64,000 nt of DNA from Hydra vulgaris (Eukaryota; Cnidaria; Hydrozoa; Anthoathecata; Hydridae): NCBI RefSeq assembly GCF_038396675.1, contig NC_088926.1, forward strand, positions 17,952,501-18,016,500. Reading direction: 5' to 3'. Numbering within the stretch: position 1 is the first letter of the stretch; each line of letters opens with the position of its first letter. Made by a program: the position numbers and the translations under genes. This document shows positions 32,142 through 43,604 of the stretch, piece after piece. The notes below the pieces were generated by a model, which worked only from the letters and a program-made list of their open reading frames with translations, had not been told where the DNA came from and made no database searches.

Positions 32142-33139
32142 GAGCACATAAAAAATATGCAAAAACCTTCTGATAAGTTTTTCTTAAGAGTTTTTAAGAA
32201 ACAAAACCCCAATACTTTGATAAAGATATGATAAAATCTATTTTTGCTTTTTGTGGCAAAAGTAGAGTTCATCTTACGACTAATATATCTAGAATTCTAG
32301 AACATAGAGTAGAACTCTCATTTACGGAGATGGAAAGTGTTCACCTTACAGAGGTCCTGATCTTCCCTCCCGAACTTTTATGCTCTGAAAAACAAGGAAA
32401 CTTCATTTAAAATAAGAGTAGTTCCAGTGGTATTGGTTATTGATGATTGGTTATTGTTTCTAAATTAAAAATGTAAAAACAAAACATTTAGATTTTAATA
32501 AGGAAAAAGAAAACAGTATCACGTTAAAAGTAGTAAATTTACAAGACTTTGTCAAGAATATTACGACTAACTCGTTTCTACGATACGGTACGAATAATAC
32601 AAGTTATGTTAAATATATTTAAAACATTACGATATTACAAATATTCTATGTGTATAATATTTACGTTTGATCAAGTAAGCATAAAAGTTGTCTTAATATT
32701 GATTTTGAGTTAATGGCAAAGTAATCAAATTACTCCAAAATAATCAATTGACACCAAATTTAAACCGCCCAGAAACATTTGTAAAAACTAAATCATCAAA
32801 AATAAACGACCAAGCTATTCTTAGAAAAAATAAACAGTAAATCAAGAGCTTTTAAAGTTAGATTGTCAATGCTTCACTGCTGGGTTGGATCTTTTTAATA
32901 TATCCTGTATTTGAGTTATAAACTAAAAAACAACTTAAACAACACTCAACAAGGTTTCAAGGAAAGATTTTGAACATGGAAAAGAGCATACAAATTTTAT
33001 TTTTTTATTTTATTTTGTATTAACTTTTTTTAATAATATATTAATGAATAATATATAAATAATGAATATATATATATAAATCAATGATTTCAAGAAAAAA
33101 ATTTAAAAAGAATTCTTGATTAGTTGAAGCTAAAACAAG
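32142..33139. other. AT-rich sequence, no gene seen
   Basis: A 60-codon ORF at 32228 has no recognisable features. I support nothing here. Confidence 0.35.
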
Positions 33140-34190
33140 CAACTTTGCGTTTAACCTCGCCATCAACGCTGGCACAACTTTACCTCTGACTAGCGAAGTC
33201 AACTCATTTCCGGGTTTTTTTGTTGAAATTATTGATGTTTTTGGCTACTTGCGATGTGTTTCCCAATATCTCTTTGAATATTACCCAATATGACGTAATA
33301 CAGGGCAATTTATGTCCTTGGCCACAAAATTGGCTTCTATTGATACTATAAAATTATATCTTTAGTATAATGACAAGTTGCTAGATCCAATCAAATTAAA
33401 GTTTTTTGTCTATGAGATTTTGAAAAAGGTAAAAGTCTTTTTTGCAAGCACTCTTCTATGTAAGCTTGTATTTACAAGTGCCTGTAGTGAAAAAAAGTGT
33501 GCTTTGTTAAACAGAGTCACAAACAAAACATTTATATCTTTAGTATAATGACAAGTTGCTAGATCCAATCAAAATAAAGTTTTTTGTCTATGAGATTTTG
33601 AAAAAAGGAAAAAGTCTTTTTTGCAAGCACTCTTCTATGTAAGCTTGTATTTACAAGTGCCTGTAGTGAAAAAAAGTGTGCTTTGTTAAACAGAGTCACA
33701 AACAAAACATTTTTTCTTGAATTTTCAAGACCCAATATCTTAAATTTTAAGTGAACGTTGGCTCCATTAATTGCAGATCAGAAATGATGTCCAGGCAATG
33801 CTTTAAAAATAATAGCGCACTAAGTTTTGTTGTCAACTACAATGCATAATTTTTCTATCGTCAACAATTTATAAAACAAGTTTGATCGACAAGTTGCTTT
33901 TTATTTTTTAGTTTTCTTCACGTCTTGGGATTTTTTTTCTTTCGGTAGTATCTATAACATTGCGGTTTCTTAATTCTTTTAACCGTAGTTTTACTTGTGT
34001 TGAATCTTTTAGCTAAATTTTGTAGCAATAGATATGGATTTCACTTGAGTGCTTCCTTTACGTTCAATACTAATTTTTATTTGAGACAAATTCTATTTTT
34101 ATGATTTTTATAACATTTTGAAAATTTCTTAGCGCAATTTCCAGTTGAACAGATTTTTTTGTGAACAACTCTTGGTTTAGCATTTTTAAA
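33140..34190 (-). pseudogene. Decayed Tc1/mariner transposase with internal duplication
   Basis: Minus-strand blocks in order are RFNTSKTTVKRIKKPQCYRY (DNA-binding region, about 34000), CIVVDNKTYCAIIFKALPG (first Asp block, about 33850-33790), SHRQKTLF*LDLATCHYTKD (second Asp block, usual FWPDLA.CHYS, about 33600-33530 and again at 33420-33350), and INCPVLRHIG*YSKRYWE (third catalytic block, Glu changed to Gly). Several stops and frameshifts are present. The 178-bp segment containing the second Asp block is duplicated in tandem. No TIR was identified. Confidence 0.75.
33354..33712. repeat. 178-bp tandem duplication, two copies
   Basis: TATCTTTAGTATAATGACAA begins both copies, 178 bp apart (33361 against 33539 for TTTAGTATAATG). 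They differ at only a few bases and an A-run length, so the duplication is much younger than the decay of the mariner ORF it lies in. Confidence 0.93.
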
Positions 34191-34335
34191 AATGTTTTCA
34201 TTTCATTTCAAAAAAAATTTTTTTTTGAGCACATTTTCATAAATAAATCTATTTTTTCCAATTAAGTGCAAAATCAAATTTTGACGTAAAATATAATCTT
34301 TTGATATAAACGCTCAAAACAAAACTTGGAAGAAA

Positions 34336-34572
34336 TTTTTTTTTTTTTTTTTTTTTATATGATTCACCTCCCCAAAGCCGAGAAGGCCAGATGAGGCGGC
34401 TACTTGTGTTATCACCCTCTCTCAACTTTATAACTCCGAAACACGAACCTTGACGAACAAGGCCGCTGCGCGGAGAAACAAGTTGAACGCGGTACTACCA
34501 GGGACGTGGTGGGAATCGAACTCGGAACCTCTCGCTTATGAAGCGAGCGCTCTACCACTACACCACTACCGC
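34336..34572 (-). mobile_element. tRNA-derived SINE (family A), full length, reversed
   Basis: The minus strand begins GCGGTAGTGGTGTAGTGGTA (A box) at 34572, then GAGTTCGATTCCCACCACGT (B box), CGCAGCGGCCTTGTTCGTCA, and ends in poly(A), seen as a T run at 34336-34356. The apparent plus-strand ORF through it is only antisense reading. Confidence 0.9.
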
Positions 34573-34579
34573 AGAAATG

Positions 34580-34975
34580 CAGTTAAGTCATTTTTTAATA
34601 TCTCTAAGTATAGCAAAAACTATATAAACTCTCTATTTAAAGTTCGGGAGATATTGACTTACATACAACAAAATAAAATAAACCTATTTATCCGTCTATT
34701 AAATAATAAAGTAACTTTTGAAATCATCAATTCTCAGCTTAACTATTGTTCATTAAAATATTCATTTTTAGATGATATAAAGGAATTATGTAAGATCCAT
34801 AAAATAAATATGAAAAACTTAATTTAGGATAAAAAGAAAGTGAAAATTATTATTTCAGAAAATATAATTCCTGAAGATACTTATCAAATTTTAGTACAAG
34901 CAATTCAATGTTGGAATGCAAAGCAACAGCGAACGATTTTTAAAAATACTCTTGAAGAAAACATTCCCAAGTGAT
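34580..34975 (+). pseudogene. Retroelement ORF C-terminal fragment, probable LINE
   Basis: The plus frame reads VREILTYIQQNKINLFIRLL then NNKVTFEIINSQLN, with one stop at 34825, and continues KVKIIISENIIPEDTYQILV to a stop near 34974. The style resembles the region after the RT of some LINEs. Just before it, the 34283-34325 sequence TTGACGTAAAATATAATC recurs at 35101-35142. Confidence 0.35.
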
Positions 34976-36769
34976 ATACTTTATTCTCTCTTTATATATC
35001 TTAAACTATTTTTATGCATTTTTACCTTGTAAACACATTTACAGAGTGTGTTTAATAAAATAATAATAATAAATATAAATATAAAATTGTTAAATTGAAA
35101 ATTGACGTATAATATAATCTTTTGAAATAAAAGCTCAAAACAATTGTTAAATTCTTTAGATATTTTCAGTAAGGTGAACACGAGGAATGTTTTTCCAGGA
35201 CATGTTTAGGGGATGTTGCTTAGGTTGGACATGGAAATACAAAAGATGGAACATTGATTAGAGAGCTTTTCAGAATGCTAAAATATTTTTAAAAATTATT
35301 GAATTTTTAAAACAAAATTAAAATCCTATACTCTTAGCTTTTAGTTTAAGGTTTAATTAAAAAATTTCTTTCTTTTTGCTTTAAGTCTTCAAAGTTTTTA
35401 ATCAACCACAAATTATAGTATACAATATCCCCTTCCGTACACAAGATGCTAAAGTATAACAGCAAAGTTTGAGTTAACTTTGAAAGTTGGCTTAAAGGAA
35501 GCCAAGGAAACTTAAAATTAATACATAGTTGGTGACTCCATTAAATTGCAAAACCAGTATACTAAACGTGACGATGAAACGCCACCTTCTGATCAGAACG
35601 TATCCAGTTATCTCAAATATTAGTTTCATCAAGTACAAAGAATAGTTGGAAAACCTCTTTTAGATGAAGTCTGTACCTTCTATACTAGAAAACTTTTTTG
35701 TGATTTATGTGACTCTGAGTTCTTATTTTTATAAATTAATATTATTTTATAAATTTAATAAATATGTATATATTTTAATTTGTACATTTATGTTAATTTT
35801 TTACTTGTTACTTTTAAAGCCATATATTGTATAAAGGTTATTCTATTTAAACCTATGTATTATTATTGTAATTGTACAACGATTTTTCAATTTTAACTTA
35901 TTTTTTATAATTTATATTGTGTAACGAGTATTTGTAAAATGAGATTTATTCGGAATTTAATTTTTATTTAAAATATTCAACTTTTAAAGGAAGTTTAAAT
36001 TTTAGGTGCAGAAAGTAGTTTAATAATAAACAAAACTCTACAATTTGTAAAACAAACATAATATCGACACATTTCGTCTACTAATTATCTAATTTGACAT
36101 TATTATGCACAATCAGCTAGTTGCATGGTGGTTAAATTGTTCAAATCGCTAATAGTAAAAATTTGTTTTCTGATTTTATAGGTTATAAATTAAATATTTT
36201 GCGCGTGAAAAATATAATGGCTCATATATTTATCATCGAAATAGTAGTTTACAGGCCTAAGCGGTTATATATTATTTTTAACTTCAAAATGCATTTCTTA
36301 ACCTTAATAGCCTAAAAATAGACAAAATACGTTGTAAAAACATGTGGTTTGACCTAAATATTTACTAGTCAGATAATAGAATGTTGTTCAAAGTGTCCAA
36401 TGTTACTTTAATCTAAAAGTGAACTCCCTCACTCCATAAAATAAACAATACTTGTAAGATGTGTTAATTTAACGGTTTAATACTTTTGGTTGTTTTTTTT
36501 TTACTACAAGGGTATTGTGCATCGGAGCTAAAAAAAAGTCAATCTTTTGATAACATAAAAGCTTATTTCAAAAAGAAAGCCGTGAAAATTTAAAACTTAT
36601 ATTAATAAAATGGTAAACTGACGCTTTACGCAGTCATTAATTATTGAAGATACCTATTGCACATTAAAAACTAAAATAACTTAATCGAATAATATTACCA
36701 CGGTTGTTTAAAAAAAAAAGAAAAACTATTTTAACATTCTTTTTTTTGTTCTCAACTTTGTACACGAAA
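34976..36769. other. AT-rich sequence downstream of the GTPase gene
   Basis: About 1.8 kb. I see no ORF, RNA or clear repeat apart from the short copy at 35101-35142. It probably includes the 3' UTR of the minus-strand GTPase gene next to 36770. Confidence 0.35.
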
Positions 36770-39700
36770 TTATTTTTCGTTACAAATATTTGTGACCATT
36801 CTTTTGATCGTTTTATTCACATTTTTTTGTGTGCAAACGCTAGTTTCCATGAACTTTGCGTTGTAACAGGATGCCATGTGAACGCCATCATCTTTTGTAA
36901 TAACTGGATTATTGGGATCCCTCAAATCTGTTTTGTTTCCAATGACAACCACTTGTGCGTTTTCCAACGCATTATTTTCAATTAATCTCATCCTATGAAA
37001 ATTAAAAATAAAACATTTTTTTAAAGTGCGAAGCTGTTGGGTAAAAATTTCACTAAAATAAAACAATTTCAGTTTAAAAACTGTCAAATTCAGTTTAAAA
37101 AATTTCAGTTTAAAAACTGGGTAAAAATTTCACTAAAATAAGACAATCTAGTTTAAAAACTGAAAAAAATTAAAATAAGTTAAAAAGTCAATTTAATGTG
37201 TAATTCAATAAGCGCTTTGTAAATTTAAAATTTTTAACTTTTGAAGCATATTCCTAATAATAATTTAAAGTTTTTAGCTTTTGAAGATTCCTAACAATAA
37301 GCCTTTCAATAATATGAATTTTAGAGTGAAAAAAAAAAAAGTTACACCATGCTGAATATAAAATCAGTTTATCTACAATCATTTTTATAAAACAGTTCTA
37401 AAACTATTATATCAAAAGATTCTATAACCTTTTCAGACAATTAAAGAGTCATTTTATTGAAAAGTTTTATTACTACCCAAAAGGTATGTTAATGAAATTA
37501 TAAAAAATAAACAAAATCAAAGCAACAATTTCAGTACTAAATTAATAAGAAAAAATAAATAAAGCAGACAAATTTAATTTACCAATCATATACTGCGTTG
37601 TATGACTCCACGTTGTTAACGTCGTAAAGCACAAGAAATCCTGATGCTCGGCTGTACAACTCTTTGTTTGAACTTTGTCGAACTGCATCATCTCCAGCTA
37701 AAATTGTTCAACATTCATTTGTATAATTAGTTTTTTTTAAATTTTAAAAAATTTTGTAGATTTTAAAAAAAAATTTTATTACTTTTTTTATTAAAAATGT
37801 TAAAATAATACCATGGTAACAACTACTTTTGCAACTCATTTAAGGTGGTACATAGGTATATAAAACTGAAAAAATCAATTTTTGGAAACTATACTTATTC
37901 TATTAAAAATTTACTCTAGATTCTATTTATCGTAATATCTTTTAATAAAACCCTCTGTAAAGGCTCAAAAATTTGAATTTTATACTAGTACTTTATTTTA
38001 AAATCATAGCAACGCCCTTAGCAACAACATTTTACCCTTACAAAAACCTTATAAAAAGTAGTTTATTTTATTGATTCTGTATTTATTATCCTTTATAAAA
38101 CGTAGTGTGTATGTAGCTTTATATAAAGTTATTACATAATGACTAAACGATATAATTTCAAACCACTAATCACGTTTGTTAGTTTTAGAGAAACAGAATT
38201 TCTTAAGAACTATTTTTTCTTGGTATAATATTTTTATATGGGTTCTTCTAAAAGAAGAGAAAAAAAAAGATCGTCTGTTCGAAAGTATTGGGGACGTAAA
38301 AAATCAATAGATATATCTTCTTCAGAAACAGGATCGTCTCTTGATGTAAACAAAACATCAACACAAATAACAGCACCACTCATCATATCCGCTTCAGCAT
38401 CAGCCAGGAAGCTGCATTCAGATTCGTCAATTATAAAAGAAACTGAAACTGTAGATGACATTGAATGTTATGTTTTAATTATCACAGATGTATTGCGAAC
38501 AATTGTTAATTTGGTTGGAATATGTCCCAGTTGTCAATCAAAAGTGTATCTTGCTCATGAAATTGAATCTAAAAAAGGGTTGCCACAATTATTTGTTTTG
38601 CATTGTGTTGTATGTAAATGGTCAAAAAACTTGTATAGCTTTAAAGAGATTGCTAATCCTGATTCAAAGAGAAGAAGAAAAACCTTTGATGTTAATATTA
38701 GATCAATTGTAGCTTTTCGAGAGATTGGTAAAGGACATAGTGCCATAGAGACATTTTATAATGTCACGAATATTCCACCACCAATGAGTTTACCAACATA
38801 TAATGATATTGTAGAAAAAATGCACACTGCTTATTTAAAAGCTTGTTCTGAATCAATGTCTGTGGCATCTCTGCAATGTGTTGACAATGGTTTTGCAGGT
38901 GATGCATCATTTAACAATGAAGGGAATGAAATAAAAAATGTAACTGTTAGTGTTGATGGAACTTGGCAGCGTCGCGGATACTCTTCATTAAATGGAGTCA
39001 TTACTTTAATTTCTAACTATAAATGCATTGATACACAAACCTTAGCTAAAAATTGTAAATCTTGTAAATATTGGGAGTCCAAGAAAGGATCCCCAGAGTA
39101 CAGTGTATGGTTTGTATCTCATACATGCCCAATTAATCATTTTGGTAGTTCTGGAGCAATGGAATCTGTCGGAGTGCTTGAAATGTTTAATCATTCTCTT
39201 TCAAAATACAATTTACGCTATGTAAAGTATCGAGGTGATGGAGATAGCAAATCCTATAATACTATTGTAGATGCTAATTCAAATCCAAGTTATAAAATTG
39301 AAAAGACTGAGTGTGTCGGACATGTACAAAAATGAGTTGGTGCACGGTTAAGAGCACTTAAGGTTTCATATAAAGGAAAGTTGTTGAGTGATGGCAAGAA
39401 ATTGACAGGTAAAGGTAGAATGACTGACAAAGTTATGAACAGTCTTCAAAATTATTATGGAATATGCATAAGACAGAACAAAAGGTAATCTTTATGGTAT
39501 GAAAAAATCAATTGCAGCACTAATCCATCACTGTTCAGAAAACAATAATGAGTTTTTTCAACTCGCGGTTTGAATCAGAAAAATAAAACCCGCATTCAGA
39601 AAATGAACATTAAAGCTAGTGACAAAGGTAAAAAACAAAGAAAAAGATTGAGAACAACTAGAAAAGGTTTTAATGACAAAATTAAGGACAAAGAAGGCAA

Positions 39701-42010
39701 AGTTTATGGACAAGGAGAATTTTAAATTTAATATAATTTGTTTTTTGACTTTACATTTGATTTTCTCCACTCAAGGTTTTTGGATCTTCTGACAAGGATT
39801 CTGAAATAAGTACTTGAGCTTTTTCTATCAAATTTGGACCAAGTATTCCCTGATATATGTAGAATGTGCTGAAATTCAGAAAATGTTTAATATTTTATTT
39901 TAAAGACTTAAATTTTATATTATTCAATGAAAATTTTTGTCGTATTTATTGTGTACATCTGTGGTGGAGTAGTGTGAAGTAAATATTTTGAGAACCTTTT
40001 TATTTTTAATTTCAGCACATAAAGTACCATATAGACTTAACTTTGTGAAAATTTCAGATGCTAACTCTTTTTTGTTTTTTAGTAATCTTTGCCAGAATAT
40101 AGTTCAATTTTAGCTAAAATTGGCTTTAATTAGTCCTAAGTAGGTACTTAATTTTTTATTTTTTTAATTTTTTTATTTTTTTTATATCATTTCAAATGTC
40201 CAATAACAATTTAGAAACATAAAATATCAAAAAAATACTATAATAAACAAATTCGTTTATTTACCTATGTACCACCTTAATACATTTAATACATTTATAT
40301 ATAAAAAGGGTATCAAGGGTATGCAAGGTGAGAATTAGAAAAAAAGTTTTTTTAAAAAAAGGGTAGTATTCAAATTAAAAAAAATTTATATGATATTTTA
40401 ATCTGAAAAACTATTTTTCTTTTTTTTGTGTAAAAAAAAGCATTTCAGTTTTTGAATAAGTTTTCAACAAAAATTTTGTTAGCAATTGTTTTTCTGAGGT
40501 TTTACAGTCGTGATTCATGGTGTATTGTTGATCTGTTTTTATAAGGTAGTTTGTATTCGCCAAATTCATTACATCCCTTTTAAATAATGTTTTTAGTTTA
40601 ATGGTTAAAACTACCAAGAATAGGTTAGTAAGATTTAAAAAAATGTAATTTTTTAATATTGTAAATAAAATGAAATCAAACGCAACATTTTTACATTTTG
40701 TCCCAAATAAGTTTTTTATATTAGTGCACCACAAGTAATTTTTTACTAATGCTAGAAAATTAGTAGTTGTGCACCATTTTCCATTCAAATCAAATACATT
40801 AATAAGATCGCTTCTCGGCCTAAAGGCTAAAGATCAACTGTCAATATCTGTTTTTATTTCGGCCCCGGACTTTCTTTTGGTTGGTTTCAGTGTTGTTAAA
40901 AAGCATAAACTGCATAAGATTGAAACCGCTTCTGTCGATGGAGGTTCTTGGAGTAGTCGCTTATTCGTTTCTCCTTTTACAACCGGAAATCTCAAAGCAA
41001 TCCGTCCACTCCGGGCGTTAACTGGAGATAAACTTTTAATTTGGCGCTGCTTGGCTTTGACTGAAGGGCAACTAAACCCTTAGTAAAGGGCCAAATGCGG
41101 AGTCTCAGCTCGTTAATAACACCGCCGTCTAGGGCCCTGTGTATTTCTGGCTTCGGTTGCAGGTGTCTCTAGTTGGTCGGCAAAAAAAATTTATATATAT
41201 ACATACATATATACATACATATATACAACAACTCCAATTGTATGAATGCACGTTCTAACATCCAGTGCAATATCTGTGCGCTATCTATATACTATCTTTT
41301 TAACTCTACTTCTTTTGTCTGTCACTCTACTATTCTTCGTTTTTCTTAAACTCACTTACTCTAAGTCCATCGAAGCGGGTTATAATGCTCTATAGTGAGC
41401 TGAGCTCGTCTTTGCGGGTCTCTGTGGCCTCTATATGGCAATTAGCCGGAAGAGGATAAACCACAGTACCAGTAGTTTTTTTAAAAGAGTACTAATCATA
41501 ATATAATACTATATCATAATCATAATATAATACTAATATCATAATATAATACTAATTACAAAATTAACAATAAATATAAGATTTAAACAAAGATTTTGCT
41601 ATTGAAGGCGAAACTGAAAAAAGATTTTATACACTTAAACATACAAAATTCTGAAATACGACTTAATTAGAAAAAACAATTTTTCTAATTAAGTTTTTGA
41701 AAAACCGTTTTTTTACCATTAAAAAGATATGACTCATAAAAATTGTTATAAAATGCTCACGTGTGTCCCAAAAAGTAACAGCTACTCGTTTTCTATCGTG
41801 GGTTTCTACTTCCACAACTTTTGTATCTACTCCAATAGTCGGGAAATACGTTTCTGAATACATATTCGTTGCATAGCGGAAGATTAAACTTGTTTTTCCA
41901 ACTTTCCTACTTCCAACGAGAAAAATATTGATTTTAGTAACACAAGTATTATTAGACTCTTTGATTGGATTCCTTGTTTTAAAAGTATTTTTTGAAAGAC
42001 GTTGGCTCAT
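36770..42010 (-). CDS. Ras/Rab-like small GTPase, three exons
   Basis: Exons: 42010-41761 (ATG at 42010, donor GTGAGC), 37697-37583 (acceptor TTTTAG, donor GTAAAT) and 36992-36770 (stop TAA). The joined frame encodes 195 residues, the usual size. The P-loop is GSRKVGKTS after a 30-residue N-terminal extension. Switch I is TYFPTIGVDTK with the conserved Thr. The DxxG motif reads WDTPGDDAVR. GNKTDLRD is the NKxD guanine motif and METSVC the last guanine motif. The Gln that normally follows DTAG is Asp, so intrinsic GTP hydrolysis may be poor. The C-terminus NICNEK is not a standard CaaX or Rab double-Cys end, so membrane attachment is uncertain. PTIGVDT is Rab-like, but the subfamily is not certain. 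Intron 1 (4 kb) carries a Mutator-like transposon and a U2-headed element. Confidence 0.87.
37039..37165. repeat. Short repeats in GTPase intron 2
   Basis: GGGTAAAAATTTCACTAAAA occurs twice, 80 bp apart, with several CAGTTTAAAAACTG palindromes between. Confidence 0.75.
37842..40278 (+). mobile_element. Mutator-like (MULE) DNA transposon
   Basis: TIRs AAGGTGGTACATAGGTATAT (37842 on) and the complement of ATTTACCTATGTACCACCTT (to 40278). The flanking 9-mers AACTCATTT (37833-37841) and AATACATTT (40279-40287) match 7 of 9, fitting the 9-bp duplication of Mutator elements. It is 2437 bp long, with one plus-strand transposase gene, antisense to the host GTPase intron. Confidence 0.9.
38238..39723 (+). 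pseudogene. Mutator-like transposase, one nonsense plus internal deletion
   Basis: The ATG is at 38238. The N-terminus is Ser/Lys-rich, then a zinc-binding-like GICPSCQSKVYL...CVVCKWSK. The DDE core shows VTVSVDGTWQRRGYSSLNG (first Asp), CKSCKYWES and HTCPINHFGSSGAM (Cys/His cluster typical of this family), YRGDGDSKSYNT (second Asp) and TECVGHVQK (Glu). The frame is open for 365 codons to a TGA at 39333, then continues in frame (VGARLRALKVSYKGKLLSDG) to about 39486. After a frame change it picks up SIAALIHHCSENN, and a tail with MNIKASDKGKKQRKRLRTT ends at 39723. The segment between HHCSE and the tail is much shorter than usual, so a piece is missing. All three catalytic residues survive. Confidence 0.88.
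40279..40806. other. GTPase intron 1 sequence, no gene seen
   Basis: AT-rich intronic DNA between the MULE and the U2-headed unit. The minus ORF at 40411-40788 has no recognisable feature. Confidence 0.35.
40807..41190 (+). mobile_element. Retroelement-like unit with U2 snRNA 5' head
   Basis: 40807-40855 starts ATCGCTTCTCGGCC and continues GGCTAAAGATCAACTG...TATCTGTTTTTAT, a clear match to the 5' end of U2 snRNA (ATCGCTTCTCGGCCTTTTGG, GGCTAAGATCAAGTGTAGTA, TATCTGTTCTTAT). After that it stops resembling U2. The following 335 bp are strikingly GC-rich for this window (CAATCCGTCCACTCCGGGCG, GCCGTCTAGGGCCCTG) and end at an A run and a TATATACATACA microsatellite (41190-41225). An ORF of 104 codons runs through it without recognisable domain. 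It could be a SINE with an snRNA-derived head, or a chimeric retrocopy made by template switching. It is not a functional U2 gene, because the branch-site-pairing and Sm regions are absent. Confidence 0.6.
41191..41465 (+). other. Microsatellite tail and following GC-rich segment
   Basis: TATATATACATACATATATACA repeats to about 41225. Then 41226-41465 (TCCAATTGTATGAATGCACG ... GGGTCTCTGTGGCCTC, AATTAGCCGGAAGAGG) is again less AT-rich than the intron and may be part of the same or another retroelement. No ORF is seen. Confidence 0.4.
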
Positions 42011-42472
42011 TATTTACGGACTCATAGGACTCACAAAAATAAACATTAATAACTTGCAGCCAAGCATTATACTTTGAACTTTTAGTTTTTAAAACTACTT
42101 CAACAATAACAAAAATTTTATTTTAAACATTTTTTTTTTCTTCGTTATTTAAAAGTTAAATTCAATCAGAAAATCAAAGCACTATACTTTTGTATAAGAC
42201 AACATCATAAAAAATTTGTTGTAGAAAACGTTTTATTACGTAAAGTAAAGAGCGTTTAATTATTTAAAAATGTGTATTCTGTAGATAAACTTTGAATAAA
42301 TGAAGCAATTAATTATTCAGAGATTTATTTTTTAAGGCAGTGCTGACTATTTATAACATATATTATTATTCTTAAAATATTAATCTACTTTAGCAAGAGT
42401 GTGAAAATGCGACGATTTTAACGTGTGATTTTATTTGAGAAATTTAGTTTAATGCAATGCTCTCACTACAGG

Positions 42473-42666
42473 TAGAGGCGATTTTACGGGGATGGTGGTA
42501 TGTTGGGACAGGTGCGAAATCCCCTTAAGATGGCAATTTTTAAGTTATAGTCGGTTTTTTGAGAAACATAAAACATATTTTTGTAATACTTAAAGAAAAT
42601 TTTTTTAAAAATTAGGGTCTTAATGACAGGTTTTTTGTGGGGCTCCAACCCACTAGGCCGGCACTG
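42473..42666. mobile_element. hAT-type MITE, TAGAGGCG...GGCACTG
   Basis: The 8-bp flanks ACTACAGG (42465-42472) and ACTACATG (42667-42674) differ at one base. The left end is TAGAGGCGATTTTACGGGG and the right end CACTAGGCCGGCACTG. The inner left sequence is shared with the MITE at 62787. Length 194 bp. Confidence 0.8.
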
Positions 42667-42988
42667 ACTACATGGCAAAATTACACTGTTATACTGTGAT
42701 ACATATTTAACTGTAACAACTGTGTTACATATTTAACTGTATCAAAGTTCAATATATTAAACAGTGTTGGAAATGATCATTTAAATAACAAAAATATTTT
42801 TAAAATTTTTACTGTCGCATATAAAACAATATATAAAAAAACTAAATTTATTTTAGTTTAATAAGAGTTTGCAAGACTTTGTGACACTAGATTTTCGGTA
42901 TTATTATTTACTAATTCAGGCAATGTTACAATACTTTTATCAGTTCGAAAGTAAAGTATTATTTACTATAAGATTTTTGCAATAATCC

Positions 42989-43075
42989 CAGCACGTCATA
43001 TGGACATGAGACGTCTATAAGACGTCGTATAGACGTCCTACTGACGTCTGTTCCCGGTGGGAATGCGGGTAAGGT
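42989..43075. repeat. GACGTC-rich palindromic element end, copy 1
   Basis: CCAGCACGTCATATGGACAT is followed by five GACGTC palindromes in 50 bp and ends CCCGGTGGGAATGCGG. It is a CpG-rich island in AT-rich DNA and is probably a transposon terminus of unknown family. Confidence 0.55.
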
Positions 43076-43604
43076 TAATTTTTTACAAAACTAAAGATTA
43101 TAGTAAATAATAGGAGAAAGTTTTATTGCAAAAGAAAAGATTTGCAATACACTATCAAAATTAAAAAAAAATTTTTAAAGACTTTAATTATCAAAGACCT
43201 TCTAATAAGTTTATTCTTAGTTCTAGAATTAGAATTGTTTTTAATTTTGGATTAATACATGTTAACTATGTGTTGTTTCTATTTTTTTTTTTTTTTTTTT
43301 TTTTTTCTGTAAACACACAATACGTGCTCTTTTAAAAATACAAATCCCTAAATACAAGTTTTTTTTTATAAACGTAAATGCTACACCAGTGCATCAACTA
43401 TTTTTTTATTATTACTGTTACAACTCAAATTGAAATATAGCAAATACTTCCATAGAATACTTTTTCAATCTTATTTTTAAATTTGTCTGCACGTATTATG
43501 TCTATAAAACAAGAGGCAAACAACCTCTAGATGCCATTCAAATAAGATGTTTGGTCATTAAATACAATTTTTTATGTCTTTTATTTACCAGCAATTCCAG
43601 TGAG

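Noticed and set aside
34450-34827. 125-codon plus ORF starting MTNKAAARRNKLN
   Set aside because: The first third is antisense reading of a tRNA-derived SINE. Only the part after about 34580 may be coding, and it is listed separately.
36704-36985. 93-codon plus ORF
   Set aside because: It is the antisense of the last GTPase exon.
40807-40855. Functional U2 snRNA gene
   Set aside because: Homology ends after about 49 bp, so the downstream U2 domains are absent.
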